From positions 62,001 through 126,000 of the forward strand of contig CAVOXR010000005.1 of NCBI GenBank assembly GCA_963700475.1: a stretch of DNA of 64,000 nucleotides. The letters run 5' to 3'. Shown one piece after another: positions 8,784 through 17,474 of this stretch (its first letter is position 1; each line of letters opens with the position of its first letter). The notes beneath the pieces are model-generated. The model was given only the letters and a program-made list of their open reading frames with translations, ran no database searches and was not told where the DNA came from. The translations under genes were made by a program, and so were the position numbers. The DNA comes from Prado023 sp963700475 (GTDB lineage: Bacteria; Actinomycetota; Actinomycetes; S36-B12; CAIYMF01).

Positions 8784-9596
8784 ATGCCCACGTGGGTCAT
8801 CGTGTTCGGGGTGTTGATCGGCGCCCTGCTCATCGGACTGGTGGCCAATCGATGGGTGCGCCCGTTCGCGAAGTCTGAGGTGCAGGGGGTCAAGTTGGAG
8901 CTCCTGATCTCCCCGCTGCTGACTCTGACGGTCCTGTTGCTGGCGTTCATGCTGGTCCAGGTGTTCGCCAGCTTCCGGGCCTCCAAGGATGCGTCGGGGC
9001 TCGAGGCCGGACGCGTGGTCTTCGAGTTCGACATCGCTGGCTATTACGACGACCCGATCGCGGAGCCGATGCAGTCGGCACTGGTCTGCTACGCCCGGGC
9101 GGTGGCCCATCAGGACTGGCCTGCGCTCGCCGGCGATCCTGAGCTGTCGCCGGCGGCTGGCAGGTGGGGGGCAGCCCTGGACATCCCCCTGGCGAAGCTG
9201 CGTGAGATCGACAATGGCCAGCCCTACGGCACCCTGCTGGGCGCGGACAAGGAGCGTGGGGACGGCCGACGACTGCGGCTGGTCCAGGCCCGGCCCACTG
9301 TGCCGACCGAGCTCGAGGTCCTCCTCTTGGTCACCAGCGCGCTGGCTGTGATGGGGATCGCCGCGTTCACGTTGCCCTACGTCTCGCGCCGCACCCAGAT
9401 CGGCGCGTTGGCGGTCCTCACGTCGGTCCTGGGCCTCGTGCTGATCGCCATCGTCGACCTCGACACCAAGTACGAGGGCTTCATCCAGATGGAGAACCAG
9501 GACTTCCTGATCGCCGACCAGCTGCTCACTCCCCGCTATGAGGTGCGCTATCCGGATCGGGCCCTGCCCTGTGACGCGGTGGGGTTGCCGCTCTAG
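8784..9596 (+). CDS. DUF4239 (bestrophin-like) membrane protein
   Basis: A 270-residue integral membrane protein. Helices lie at about residues 5-23, 36-60, 175-195 and 205-228, with a long cytoplasmic middle that contains an ARAVAHQDWPAL helix. This is the DUF4239 arrangement, distantly like bestrophin channels; no function is established. The ATG at 8784 follows GAGGGGAG. Its stop codon shares the four-base palindrome CTAG with the stop of the convergent potassium channel gene. A second DUF4239 gene occurs at 53.9-54.7 kb. Confidence 0.7.
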   Translation: MPTWVIVFGVLIGALLIGLVANRWVRPFAKSEVQGVKLELLISPLLTLTVLLLAFMLVQVFASFRASKDASGLEAGRVVFEFDIAGYYDDPIAEPMQSALVCYARAVAHQDWPALAGDPELSPAAGRWGAALDIPLAKLREIDNGQPYGTLLGADKERGDGRRLRLVQARPTVPTELEVLLLVTSALAVMGIAAFTLPYVSRRTQIGALAVLTSVLGLVLIAIVDLDTKYEGFIQMENQDFLIADQLLTPRYEVRYPDRALPCDAVGLPL

Positions 9597-10342
9597 CGGG
9601 AGCGAGTCGACCCCTCGTCGCCCATGGAGATCTCGGGGGAGCGGTCGTCGAGCAATCGGGCCACCTGCTCGCGCAGGGCCCGGATCTCGGAGACGACCTC
9701 GTCCTCGGCGGCCTCCTCATTGCGGCCAACGAACCAGGCCGCGATGCTCGCGGTCACCACACCGATCATCGAGATGCCCACGAGCATCAGCCCGAACGCC
9801 ACTATCCGCCCGCTTGCGGTGACCGGGTAGACATCGCCGTACCCGATCGTCGTGGCCGTGACCGCAGACCACCAGAGGGCGTCGCCGTAGGTCTGGATCG
9901 TCGATCCCGGGTGCCCCCGCTCGGCGTCCAGCACCGCGACCGAGGCGACCACCATCAGCAGCACAGTGGCGCCGAGGGCTCCTCCCAGCGTCTGGCCGAT
10001 CGAGACCCGGCCCCCATGGCGGATCATCAGCTGCAGGGCGGTGAAGACGCGCAGCACGCGCAGGGGTCGAAGCATGGGCAGGAGGACGAGCAGGACATCG
10101 ATGGGGTGTCGCAGCGCGTAGTGAAGTGGCTGTCCAGACAGCCAGCACCGCGTGACGAGGTCGGCGGCGAAGACCAGCCACAGGACGACGTTCATGGCCC
10201 GGAGGGTCATGATGAGCGGGTCCGGAGCGCCCTGCCAGATGATCGGTGTCGCGTAGGCGAACAGGAACGCCACCGCGAAGACGGTCAGGGGTGCGGCCGT
10301 GCGGTCCTCGTACCGCGAGAGGCTGGTGGGCGGATCTTCCAT
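9593..10342 (-). CDS. Voltage-gated-type potassium channel, 6 TM
   Basis: A 249-residue ion channel subunit. The selectivity filter is TTIGYGD (residues 164-170) in a pore loop before the last helix. Upstream are hydrophobic S1-S3 and a fourth segment with regularly spaced arginines (MLRPLRVLRVF, about 90-100), resembling a voltage sensor. The C-terminus forms a short coiled coil (EEAAEDEVVSEIRALREQVA) that probably tetramerises. ATG at 10342 is preferred; the frame continues upstream without a better start. Convergent with the DUF4239 gene, sharing CTAG stops. Confidence 0.88.
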   Translation of the reverse strand: MEDPPTSLSRYEDRTAAPLTVFAVAFLFAYATPIIWQGAPDPLIMTLRAMNVVLWLVFAADLVTRCWLSGQPLHYALRHPIDVLLVLLPMLRPLRVLRVFTALQLMIRHGGRVSIGQTLGGALGATVLLMVVASVAVLDAERGHPGSTIQTYGDALWWSAVTATTIGYGDVYPVTASGRIVAFGLMLVGISMIGVVTASIAAWFVGRNEEAAEDEVVSEIRALREQVARLLDDRSPEISMGDEGSTRSR

Positions 10343-10391
10343 GCCGCGCGACTCTAACCGACGTCCCTGGCACACGCGTAGAGCAGTGGGA

Positions 10392-11222
10392 TCACCGTTC
10401 TGGTGCTCCACCCGTGGCGACGCCCGAGGAGCGAGAGTCGCGCCCAGGGGGAACCGATCCCTCGCGCTGCAGCCTCTGGCGGATCTCATCGACTCGGTGG
10501 ATGACTGCCTCGATCTCTTCGGCCATGACGTGTGCGGCGGATTGCCAGGTGACGGCGCGGATGATCTCGAGGTTCGCCTCGAACTCCTCTTGCGTTCCCT
10601 CGCCGGCGAAGTGCTCGCCGGCTTCGGAGATCCATTTGACGGCGAACTCCTCGCACAGCTCCCGGAATCGGCGACGCATGAGCTCGGCCGACCAGGCGCT
10701 GAGCTCGATGTCGGTCCCGACCTTCTGCAGTTCCAGTGCGCCGCGCAGTTGGGGGACGCTGGGCGCGAACCAGACGCCTCGGCCGCCAGGGCCGGTGCGT
10801 CGCTCGAGGTAGCCGTGCTTGACCAGGTCGCTGACGTACTCGGGGTACGCCTCGCCGAGCAGGTCGGCGAGCTCCCCCTCGTCGAGGGTTCGTGCCGAGG
10901 TCCGCAACCAGGCGCTACCGGACAGGTTGGGCCCGAGCAGGTCGACCACGGACGCGCCGGTGTCGGTGTCGCCGTTGAGCATGCTGCGGATCGTCTGCAG
11001 GCGCAGACCTTCCGCCTGCAGCTCGGCGACGGAGCGCAGCAGGTTCAGGTGCTCGGCGGAGTAGATGGCCTGGTTACCGCGCCGCCCTGGTCGGGGGAGC
11101 AGCCCGTTGGACTGGTAGTAGCGGATCGTCCGAGGCGGCACGCCAGTGACCTCCGACAGCTGCGTGAGCGTGTACTCGGTCGGCCCCGCCTGATCTGCCA
11201 GCGCTGCTGTCATGACATCCAT
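10392..11222 (-). CDS. MerR-family transcriptional regulator
   Basis: A 276-residue regulator. The winged HTH is at residues 16-85 (YTLTQLSEVTGVPPRTIRYY, then NGLLPRPGRRG and the AEHLNLLRSVAEL helix). A 190-residue C-terminal part, rich in acidic helices (GEHFAGEGTQEEFEANLEII), replaces the short dimer helix of metal sensors, so it most likely binds an organic effector. It is divergent from the five-gene operon starting at 11360, with a MerR-style promoter between them, and is the obvious candidate regulator of that operon. Confidence 0.85.
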   Translation of the reverse strand: MDVMTAALADQAGPTEYTLTQLSEVTGVPPRTIRYYQSNGLLPRPGRRGNQAIYSAEHLNLLRSVAELQAEGLRLQTIRSMLNGDTDTGASVVDLLGPNLSGSAWLRTSARTLDEGELADLLGEAYPEYVSDLVKHGYLERRTGPGGRGVWFAPSVPQLRGALELQKVGTDIELSAWSAELMRRRFRELCEEFAVKWISEAGEHFAGEGTQEEFEANLEIIRAVTWQSAAHVMAEEIEAVIHRVDEIRQRLQREGSVPPGRDSRSSGVATGGAPER

Positions 11223-11291
11223 TCAACCACATTGTGCCGGTTTCGGTGGCAGAAGCCACTCAGGCGGTTCAATAGCAGTGAACACTAGTGG

Positions 11292-11321
11292 TTGACACCG
11301 AACACTGTCATTCGCTACGGT
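11292..11321 (+). promoter_or_regulatory. Predicted MerR-controlled promoter of the E1 operon
   Basis: A perfect TTGACA (11292-11297) is followed after 18 bases by TACGGT (11316-11321). The spacer carries the inverted repeat TGACA-N8-TGTCA (11293-11310). A long spacer with a dyad between the -35 and -10 boxes is the hallmark of promoters activated by MerR proteins through DNA untwisting. The site is 70 bp downstream of the merR start and about 40 bp before the first gene of the operon. Confidence 0.5.
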
Positions 11322-11359
11322 CCCCCATGCCAGCATCCAGTCCCCTCAAGGAGCCACCC

Positions 11360-12349
11360 ATGCCCGAGCGTCCCACCCCCAACGTCCCGGCAAGGATCTT
11401 CATCACCGGCGCAAACGGCTTCATCGGCAAGGCCCTCGCCGCGCGGCTCCGCGAGCTCGGTGCGGAGGTCACGGGGGTGGACCTCGTCGGCGACCCGGAC
11501 AACGGCATCGTCGAGGGCACAACCGCTGACCCGGAGGTCTGGAAGGACTCCCTGGCCGGCATCGATGCCGTGGTGCACACCGCCGCGATCGTGAGCACGG
11601 TCGCGCCGATCGACAAGGCGTGGGAGGTCAACGTGCTGGGCACTCGCAAGGTGCTCGATGCGGCCATTGCCGCTGGCGTGAGCCGGTTCGTCCACCTGTC
11701 CAGCGTCGCCGCGTACGGCTTCGACTTCCCCGAGAACGTCGACGAGACCTACCCCGTGCGAGTCTCCGGTGGCGTGAGCAGCTACACCGACACGAAGGTC
11801 AACTCCGAGCAGGTCGTCCTGGCTGCGCACGCGGCGGGCGAGATCGAGTGCGTCGTCGTGCGCCCGTGCGACGTCTACGGCCCCGGCTCGGTGTGGATCC
11901 GGGAGCCCATCGCCCTGGCCAAGGCAGGCCAGATGATCCTGCCGAACGGCGGCAAGGGCATCTTCGACATCGTCTACATCGACAACTTCGTCGACGGCAT
12001 GGTGCTGGTGCTGTCCTCCGAGGCTGCGGCGGGGCAGATCTTCAACATCGGAGACGGCGCGCCGGTGACCTGCAAGGAGTACTTCGGCCGGGTTGCCGGG
12101 TGGGCCGGCGGGAAGACCCGTTCGGTGCCGCTGTCCATCGCTGCCCCGGCCCTGAACGTCGTCGGCGGGCTGCAGCGCAGGATCGGCAAGCCCAACGAGC
12201 TCGGAGCCGCCGCCATGCACCTGCTGAACCGCCCGGCGGGCTATTCGATCGAGAAGGCGCGCACCGTGCTCGGCTACGAGCCGATTGTCACCTTCGATGA
12301 GGGGATGCGCCGTTGCGAGGAATGGGCGCACTCCGCGGGCCTCATCTGA
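11360..12349 (+). CDS. NAD-dependent epimerase/dehydratase (extended SDR)
   Basis: A 329-residue extended short-chain dehydrogenase. The Rossmann motif FITGANGFIGKALA is near residue 15. The catalytic Ser lies in HLSSVAAYG, and the usual Tyr-x-x-x-Lys appears as YTDTK (about residue 145). VVVRPCDVYGPGS is the typical post-catalytic strand. AAGGAG precedes ATG 11360 by nine bases. It leads the operon and probably oxidises or reduces a hydroxyl or keto group on the operon's substrate, which I cannot identify. Confidence 0.87.
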   Translation: MPERPTPNVPARIFITGANGFIGKALAARLRELGAEVTGVDLVGDPDNGIVEGTTADPEVWKDSLAGIDAVVHTAAIVSTVAPIDKAWEVNVLGTRKVLDAAIAAGVSRFVHLSSVAAYGFDFPENVDETYPVRVSGGVSSYTDTKVNSEQVVLAAHAAGEIECVVVRPCDVYGPGSVWIREPIALAKAGQMILPNGGKGIFDIVYIDNFVDGMVLVLSSEAAAGQIFNIGDGAPVTCKEYFGRVAGWAGGKTRSVPLSIAAPALNVVGGLQRRIGKPNELGAAAMHLLNRPAGYSIEKARTVLGYEPIVTFDEGMRRCEEWAHSAGLI

Positions 12350-12382
12350 CCACCCGACCAGACCACACGAACGGAGCGAGGA

Positions 12383-13495
12383 ATGCGCGTCCCGACCCCC
12401 CTGCAGCGCGGCCCACTTGCCCGGCGCCGGGTGACCCCGGCCGAGTTCGACGCCGCCGCCATCTACCGGCTCATGGTGCGGATGCGCCTGGTCGACGAGG
12501 CCCTTGTCCGGGCCTGGCACGACGGTCTTGTGCCCGGGGAGTACCACTCCGGCATCGGCGAGGAGGGCATCAACGCCGGCATCCTGGCCCACCTCGACGA
12601 GCGGGACACGCTGCACCTCGACCACCGGAACACCCCGCCGTTCATCGGCCGGGGGGCCGACCCCGAGTCACTGATGCTCGAGGTGCTCGGCTCCGACCTC
12701 GGCATGAACCACGGTATGGCCGGGCACATGCACCTGCTCGAGCCCGACCTGGGAACCGGCTGCGACGGCATGGTCGGCGCGGGCGCGCCGCTGGCCGTCG
12801 GCGCCGCGATCTCGCACGCGATGCGCAACCCCGGTGCGGTCGCCGTGGCCTTCCACGGTGAGGCCACCATGAACGCCGGCATGCTCATGGAGGCCTACAA
12901 CATGGCGGTCGCGTGGAACCTGCCCGTGGTGTTCGTGTGCAAGGACAACAAGTGGTCGATCACGACCTACTCCTCCGATGTCACCGGCGCAACCCCCGTG
13001 GAGCGCGCACGCGGGTTCGGTCTTGCGGTCGAGACAGCGAACGGCGAGCGGGTCGAGGACGTCTTTGCCGCCGCCGGCCGGCTGATCGCGCGGGCTCGCG
13101 CCGGCAAGGGGCCCGGCTTCCTGCACGCCACCTGCCATCGCCCCGGCGGGCACTTCGAGGGCGACGGGCTGGTCCGCCTGCTGCACACCCCGAAGGTCAT
13201 GGCCGCCGCGTGGGGCCCGGGGCTCAAGGACAGCGTCACCGCCGACGGTGGCGGCGCAGCCCAGAAGGCCGGCGGCATGGGCGAGATCACCAAGCGCGGG
13301 GCGCGTGCGGCCCGGGACTGGGCGATCGGCTCGACCATGGATCCCCTGGCCAACGCGCGCCCCCTGCTCGGCGACGGCGACGCCGATCGCATCGAGGCCC
13401 AGGAGCTCGCCAAGATCGGACCGGTCATCACCACCGCCCGAGCGGCCGTCGCCGGCCGCCCCGTGTTCGGCACCCTCAAGGCAGGCACCAAGTGA
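12383..13495 (+). CDS. TPP-dependent dehydrogenase E1 component, alpha subunit
   Basis: A 370-residue alpha subunit of the 2-oxoacid/acetoin dehydrogenase E1 family. Family marks are MRLVDEALVRAW at the start, the YHSGIGEEGINAG segment, and the TPP half-motif with AYNMAVAWNLPVVFVCKDN. Where relatives have GDG, this protein has Gly-Glu-Ala (159-161); the following N-x-G is kept. GDG normally gives the Asp that holds Mg-TPP, so Glu160 may substitute. It lies 33 bp after the epimerase; its stop overlaps the GTG of the beta subunit. No E2 or E3 gene lies nearby. Confidence 0.88.
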   Translation: MRVPTPLQRGPLARRRVTPAEFDAAAIYRLMVRMRLVDEALVRAWHDGLVPGEYHSGIGEEGINAGILAHLDERDTLHLDHRNTPPFIGRGADPESLMLEVLGSDLGMNHGMAGHMHLLEPDLGTGCDGMVGAGAPLAVGAAISHAMRNPGAVAVAFHGEATMNAGMLMEAYNMAVAWNLPVVFVCKDNKWSITTYSSDVTGATPVERARGFGLAVETANGERVEDVFAAAGRLIARARAGKGPGFLHATCHRPGGHFEGDGLVRLLHTPKVMAAAWGPGLKDSVTADGGGAAQKAGGMGEITKRGARAARDWAIGSTMDPLANARPLLGDGDADRIEAQELAKIGPVITTARAAVAGRPVFGTLKAGTK

Positions 13496-14505
13496 CCATC
13501 ATGACCCTCGACCAGGCCGTCGACCACGCCCTCGGCCAGGCCATGGCGGCCGACGACCGCATCCTCACCTGGGGCGAGGACGTGCGCCTGCTGCGCCGCA
13601 ACCTGCTCACCCGGTTCGGCAACGACAGGGTGCGCGACACCCCGATCAGCGAGGGCGCGTTCATGTACGCCGGGATTGGTGCCGCGATGGCTGGCCTCAA
13701 GCCGGTCGTCGAGCTCTACATGATCGACTTCGCCGCCGTCGGCTGGGCCGCGATCGTCAACGGGGCGTCGAAGTTCCGCGACTTCTCCGGCGGACGCTGG
13801 GACATCCCGTTGGTGATCCGCGCCGGGGCAGGTGGCTGGTACACCGATGGCGGCCAGCACGAGCAAGCCCACTGGGGCACTCTTGCCGCCTACCCGTCCA
13901 CCACCGTCGTGGTGCCCTCAACCCCTGCCGACGCTGCCGGGCTCATGCTCACCGCGCTGCAGGGCGACGAGTTCGTGGTCTTCCTGACCCCGAAGCTGTT
14001 CGACATCCAGATGCTGGAGTACCTGGCCGGTGACAGCCGCAAGACGGTCGACTTCACCAGCATCATCCCCGCCGACGGCATTCGCGGCGAGGTGCCCGAC
14101 GTCGTCGAGCCGATCCCCTTCGGGAAGGCGGCCGTGCGCCGCGAGGGCTCGGACGTCGCGCTGATCAGCCTGGCCGTTGGGGTGCACCGCTGCCTGGAGG
14201 CCGCCGACGTGCTGGCCGACCAGGGGATCCAGGCCGAGGTCGTGGACCTGAGAACAGTCGCCCCCCTGGACCGCGAGGCGATCGTGGCCGCCGCGACCAA
14301 GACCGGCCGCGTGGTCGTCGTCGACGAGGACTACGCGCGCGCCGGGCTCACCGGCGAGGTGGCCGCGCTGCTCCTCGAATCCGGCACCCCGGCGAAGTAC
14401 GCCCGGGTCGCCGTCGAGCAGACAATCCCGTTCGCCCCCCACCTCGAGCACGCCGCCCTGCCCAACGTCGACCGCATCCTCGCGGCCGTCCGCGGCATGG
14501 CGTGA
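13492..14505 (+). CDS. TPP-dependent dehydrogenase E1 component, beta subunit
   Basis: A 337-residue beta subunit pairing with the preceding gene. It has ILTWGEDV, DTPISEGAFMYAGIGAAMAG (with the Glu that activates TPP) and the transketolase C-terminal domain (VVDLRTVAPLDREAIVAA, then VVVVDEDYARAGLTGEVAAL). The GTG at 13492 overlaps the alpha stop as GTGA, giving translational coupling; an ATG at 13501 is the alternative start. In PDH and acetoin dehydrogenase, E1 works with lipoyl E2 and E3. Here neither is in the operon, so it may borrow them or act as a stand-alone lyase or ligase. Confidence 0.88.
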   Translation: MTIMTLDQAVDHALGQAMAADDRILTWGEDVRLLRRNLLTRFGNDRVRDTPISEGAFMYAGIGAAMAGLKPVVELYMIDFAAVGWAAIVNGASKFRDFSGGRWDIPLVIRAGAGGWYTDGGQHEQAHWGTLAAYPSTTVVVPSTPADAAGLMLTALQGDEFVVFLTPKLFDIQMLEYLAGDSRKTVDFTSIIPADGIRGEVPDVVEPIPFGKAAVRREGSDVALISLAVGVHRCLEAADVLADQGIQAEVVDLRTVAPLDREAIVAAATKTGRVVVVDEDYARAGLTGEVAALLLESGTPAKYARVAVEQTIPFAPHLEHAALPNVDRILAAVRGMA

Positions 14506-14557
14506 CCCCGCACGCCCCCGTACCCACCGCCCATCGAAGGAATCGAAGGAACACCGC

Positions 14558-15976
14558 ATGACCGAGCTGCCCATCAACCAGATTGCGCTCAGCGTCCGCA
14601 GCGTCCAGCACTCCCAGCGCTGGTACCGCGACATCTTCGGCTATGTCGAGGGCGGCGGCACCGCGTCCTTCATCCCGCAGCTGGGCTCCGCCGACGTGCA
14701 GGGGGTGCCGGATGCGACCAGCGAGTGCTGGTGGCTGCTGGACTCCCAGGAGTTCTTCCAGGTCGAGCTCTTCGAGTTCCGCAAGCCGACGCCGCTCCCC
14801 GTCCCCGCGGGCTGGAGGCCCTGCGACATCGGCTACACGATGATCGGCCTGCACGTCGAGGACTTCGACGCCGTGCTCGAGCGCCTGGCCCGCCGCCAGG
14901 TCGCCCTTCTCACCGAACCGATGGGCGAGCCGGGGGCACGCCGCGTGTGCGTCAAGGACCCGGACGGGGTCCTGCTGGAGATCCTGGAGGACGACCCGCG
15001 TGCCGCCGAGCCGCGCAGCCGCATCCGCGACCTGCCCGTGGCCACCCGGTTCCTCACCCTCTCCGTGCCCGACCTGGCGCAGGCCCGGCACACGTGGTTG
15101 GAGGTTCTCGGCCTGCCCGAGGAGCACGACGTCGTCCTGCACACCCCGGAGCACGAGGCCCTGTGGGGCCTGGCCGGGGCGACCCGCGAATCGTTCCTCG
15201 TGCGAGCCCAGGACATCTTCCTCGAGGTCGTGCAGTACATGGACCCCGTCGGCAAGGGGTGGCCCGAGGGCTACCACATCAGCGACATCGGCCCGCTGAA
15301 CGTCGCCCTCGGGATTCGCGACGAGAAGGAGCATGACGAGCTGGTCGCGCACTGCCAGGCCAACGGCCTCGTGCCCAACAGCACCAAGCCGACCCTGCTG
15401 AAGAAGCTCTGGTACGCGGTCTACGTCAACGACCCGATGGGCTTCAGCATTGAACTGCTCTACCACAAGCGAGCGGGTCGCAAGGAGAAGGTCAACCCGT
15501 TCAACCTGCTCGAGCTCGGCTTCGCGCCGAACCCGGCACCGGTGACCAGGGCGGCGGCGAGCGCGTTCACCTCGGCCCCGCCGGAGCGGGTCTGGGAGGT
15601 CCTCACCGACCACGAACGGATGTCCCAGTGGTCGCCGTTCTCCAAGTCCGAGGTGGTCAGCCGCCCGTCGGACGGTCGCGAGGTGGGCACCGTCCGCCGT
15701 CTCTCAGGTGGCCCCGGGCGGCTGGCGGTGACCGAGACGATGGTCGTCGCCGAGGAGCCCAACCGCTTGGAGTACACAGCCAAGGGCGCCCCGTTGCAGT
15801 GGATGTACCACGGCTTCGTCACCCTCGAGCCCACCCCCGGCGGAGGCACCACCGTCACGTGGGAGGCGCAGTTCCGCACCCCCGTCCGGGGTCCCGGAAC
15901 GGTCACCCGCCAGATGCTCAAGTCCCTGGTCAAGGGCCTGACCCACGCCGCCGAGCAGCGCACCTACGCGCACTGA
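14558..15976 (+). CDS. VOC-VOC-SRPBCC three-domain fusion protein
   Basis: A 472-residue protein. Residues 5-147 and 160-310 form two VOC units (INQIALSVRSVQHSQRWYRD and FLTLSVPDLAQARHTWLEVL start them; GVLLEILED and GFSIELLYH close them). Residues 335-470 are an SRPBCC domain (AFTSAPPERVWEVLTDHERM, then the VTWEAQFRTPVRG strand). First-strand metal-binding His residues are absent in both VOC units, so metal chemistry of the dioxygenase kind is doubtful. GAAGGAA lies before ATG 14558. Between E1 beta and the dehydrogenase, it probably binds or isomerises the pathway intermediate. Confidence 0.8.
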   Translation: MTELPINQIALSVRSVQHSQRWYRDIFGYVEGGGTASFIPQLGSADVQGVPDATSECWWLLDSQEFFQVELFEFRKPTPLPVPAGWRPCDIGYTMIGLHVEDFDAVLERLARRQVALLTEPMGEPGARRVCVKDPDGVLLEILEDDPRAAEPRSRIRDLPVATRFLTLSVPDLAQARHTWLEVLGLPEEHDVVLHTPEHEALWGLAGATRESFLVRAQDIFLEVVQYMDPVGKGWPEGYHISDIGPLNVALGIRDEKEHDELVAHCQANGLVPNSTKPTLLKKLWYAVYVNDPMGFSIELLYHKRAGRKEKVNPFNLLELGFAPNPAPVTRAAASAFTSAPPERVWEVLTDHERMSQWSPFSKSEVVSRPSDGREVGTVRRLSGGPGRLAVTETMVVAEEPNRLEYTAKGAPLQWMYHGFVTLEPTPGGGTTVTWEAQFRTPVRGPGTVTRQMLKSLVKGLTHAAEQRTYAH

Positions 15977-16017
15977 CCCACGATCCGCCGCACCACCAAC
16001 CCGAAAGGCGCTCACCC

Positions 16018-17289
16018 ATGCGCGCGATCCTCGCTGACATCGCCATTCCCCGATACCTGTACACCGCTGCCTCACAGAAGCTGCCGAAGGGCCGGGGGAA
16101 GGGTGCCGGGTGGGGCTCTGGCGGCCTGCTCCGGATGCTGGAGGACGAGCCCACTCCCGCGTTGCCCGACGCACCCGGATGGGTCCTGCTGCGCCCGGAG
16201 CTGTCGCTGATCTGCGGCTCGGACGTCGGGCTGGCCCACGCCAAGCTCTCGACCGTGCTCAGCGCCTACTACCCGGACACCCAGCAGATCCCCGGCCACG
16301 AGTTCGTCGCCGTCGTCGACCAGGTCGGCCCCGGGGTGACCCGGGTCAAGGAGGGCGATCGGGTCGCCGTCGACGTCATCATCAGTTGCGCGCAACGCGG
16401 CTTCGACCCCGTGTGCCGCAGCTGCGCCGCGGGCAAGCCGAATGTCTGCGAGCGGTTCGACCTCCCCGGGGTCTCGGGCTGCTCCGCGCCCACGCTGGGC
16501 TTCTCGCGTAGGACCGGCGGCGGATGGTCCGAGCAGGTGATCGCCCACGAGTCGCAGCTGTTCCCGATCGGGGACCTCCCCTCAGCGCGGGCCGCGCTCA
16601 CCGAACCGGCCTCCGTGTCCCTGCACTCGGCCCTGCACTGGAACGGGCAGGGGGAGCGGGCCGTCGTGATCGGCCCCGGGGCCATCGGCCTGCTCACCAC
16701 CGCCGCCCTGCGCCGGCTCCATCCGGAGCTCAACATCTCCGTGGTCAGCCCCGGGGCCTTCGGCTCCGAGTGGGCGTTGAAGGTTGGCGCGGATCGGACC
16801 CTCCCGGCGGGAGCTGCCGCAATCGAGGCCCTGGCCCAGCAGGACGGGGGTCGACTCCTGCACCACACCGTCACGCCCGGACAGCCGAAGCTGCCAATCC
16901 TGGAGCAGGGTGTGGACCTCGTGATCGACTGCGTCGGCTCAGCCCAGACCATCGACCTCGCACTGCGCCTCATCCGCCCGACAGGGATGGTCGTGCTGGC
17001 CGGCGCCGCCGGGGAGCAGCCGATGAACTGGGCCCTGGTCTGGAAGCGGGAGATCACCGTCCAGGGCACCACCGATCCAGGCCCAGAGCCGAAGCTGGAC
17101 GGACGCCGCACCCAGGAGCAGGTCCTCGACTGGCTCGCCGACCCCGCCTTCCCAGTCGACGGCATGGTCACCCACACCTACGACCTGTCGGAGTGGAAGC
17201 AGGCCATCCAGACCGCGTCAGCCGGCCCAGCCTCCCAGGCCATTCGGGTTGGGCTGCGGCCGAACCCCGACCTGCCGCTCGTCGGCTGA
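16018..17289 (+). CDS. Zinc-dependent alcohol dehydrogenase family (MDR)
   Basis: A 423-residue medium-chain dehydrogenase. Catalytic zinc ligands appear as Cys in LICGSDVG and His-Glu in IPGHEFVAVVDQVGPGV. A cysteine cluster (CRSCAAGKPNVCERF) supplies most of the structural zinc site. The nucleotide loop is AVVIGPGAIGLL, and DLVIDCVGSAQTIDLALRLI follows. It has a longer N-terminus and a roughly 20-residue insertion (EALAQQDGGRLLHHTVTPGQ) compared with ordinary 340-residue members. Last gene of the MerR-linked operon, 41 bp after the fusion gene; likely the terminal oxidation or reduction step. Confidence 0.86.
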   Translation: MRAILADIAIPRYLYTAASQKLPKGRGKGAGWGSGGLLRMLEDEPTPALPDAPGWVLLRPELSLICGSDVGLAHAKLSTVLSAYYPDTQQIPGHEFVAVVDQVGPGVTRVKEGDRVAVDVIISCAQRGFDPVCRSCAAGKPNVCERFDLPGVSGCSAPTLGFSRRTGGGWSEQVIAHESQLFPIGDLPSARAALTEPASVSLHSALHWNGQGERAVVIGPGAIGLLTTAALRRLHPELNISVVSPGAFGSEWALKVGADRTLPAGAAAIEALAQQDGGRLLHHTVTPGQPKLPILEQGVDLVIDCVGSAQTIDLALRLIRPTGMVVLAGAAGEQPMNWALVWKREITVQGTTDPGPEPKLDGRRTQEQVLDWLADPAFPVDGMVTHTYDLSEWKQAIQTASAGPASQAIRVGLRPNPDLPLVG

Positions 17290-17474
17290 CACGCAGGCAC
17301 GGCTTTCCGCCCGCCACCAACCTCATGGCCGGGTACAACCAGACCGTCGTGATCTGCCCGTGGTTCCGGGGGAGTGCCTCCGGGGGTCGCAACACCAGCG
17401 TGCGTGCCCCGCGGCTATCGCGCGGGAGCGGGCTCTCTACGATTGGCGTGAAGCACGAGCAACGGGGGCGAACG

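Noticed and set aside
11315..12625. A 436-codon minus-strand frame
   Set aside because: It is the shadow of the epimerase and the E1 alpha start; composition is Asp/His/Arg-rich with no domain.
16524..17474. Extension of the nSTAND frame by over 300 codons upstream
   Set aside because: That part overlaps the zinc dehydrogenase gene in another frame and lacks protein-like composition; GTG 17475 has an RBS and the HTH follows directly.
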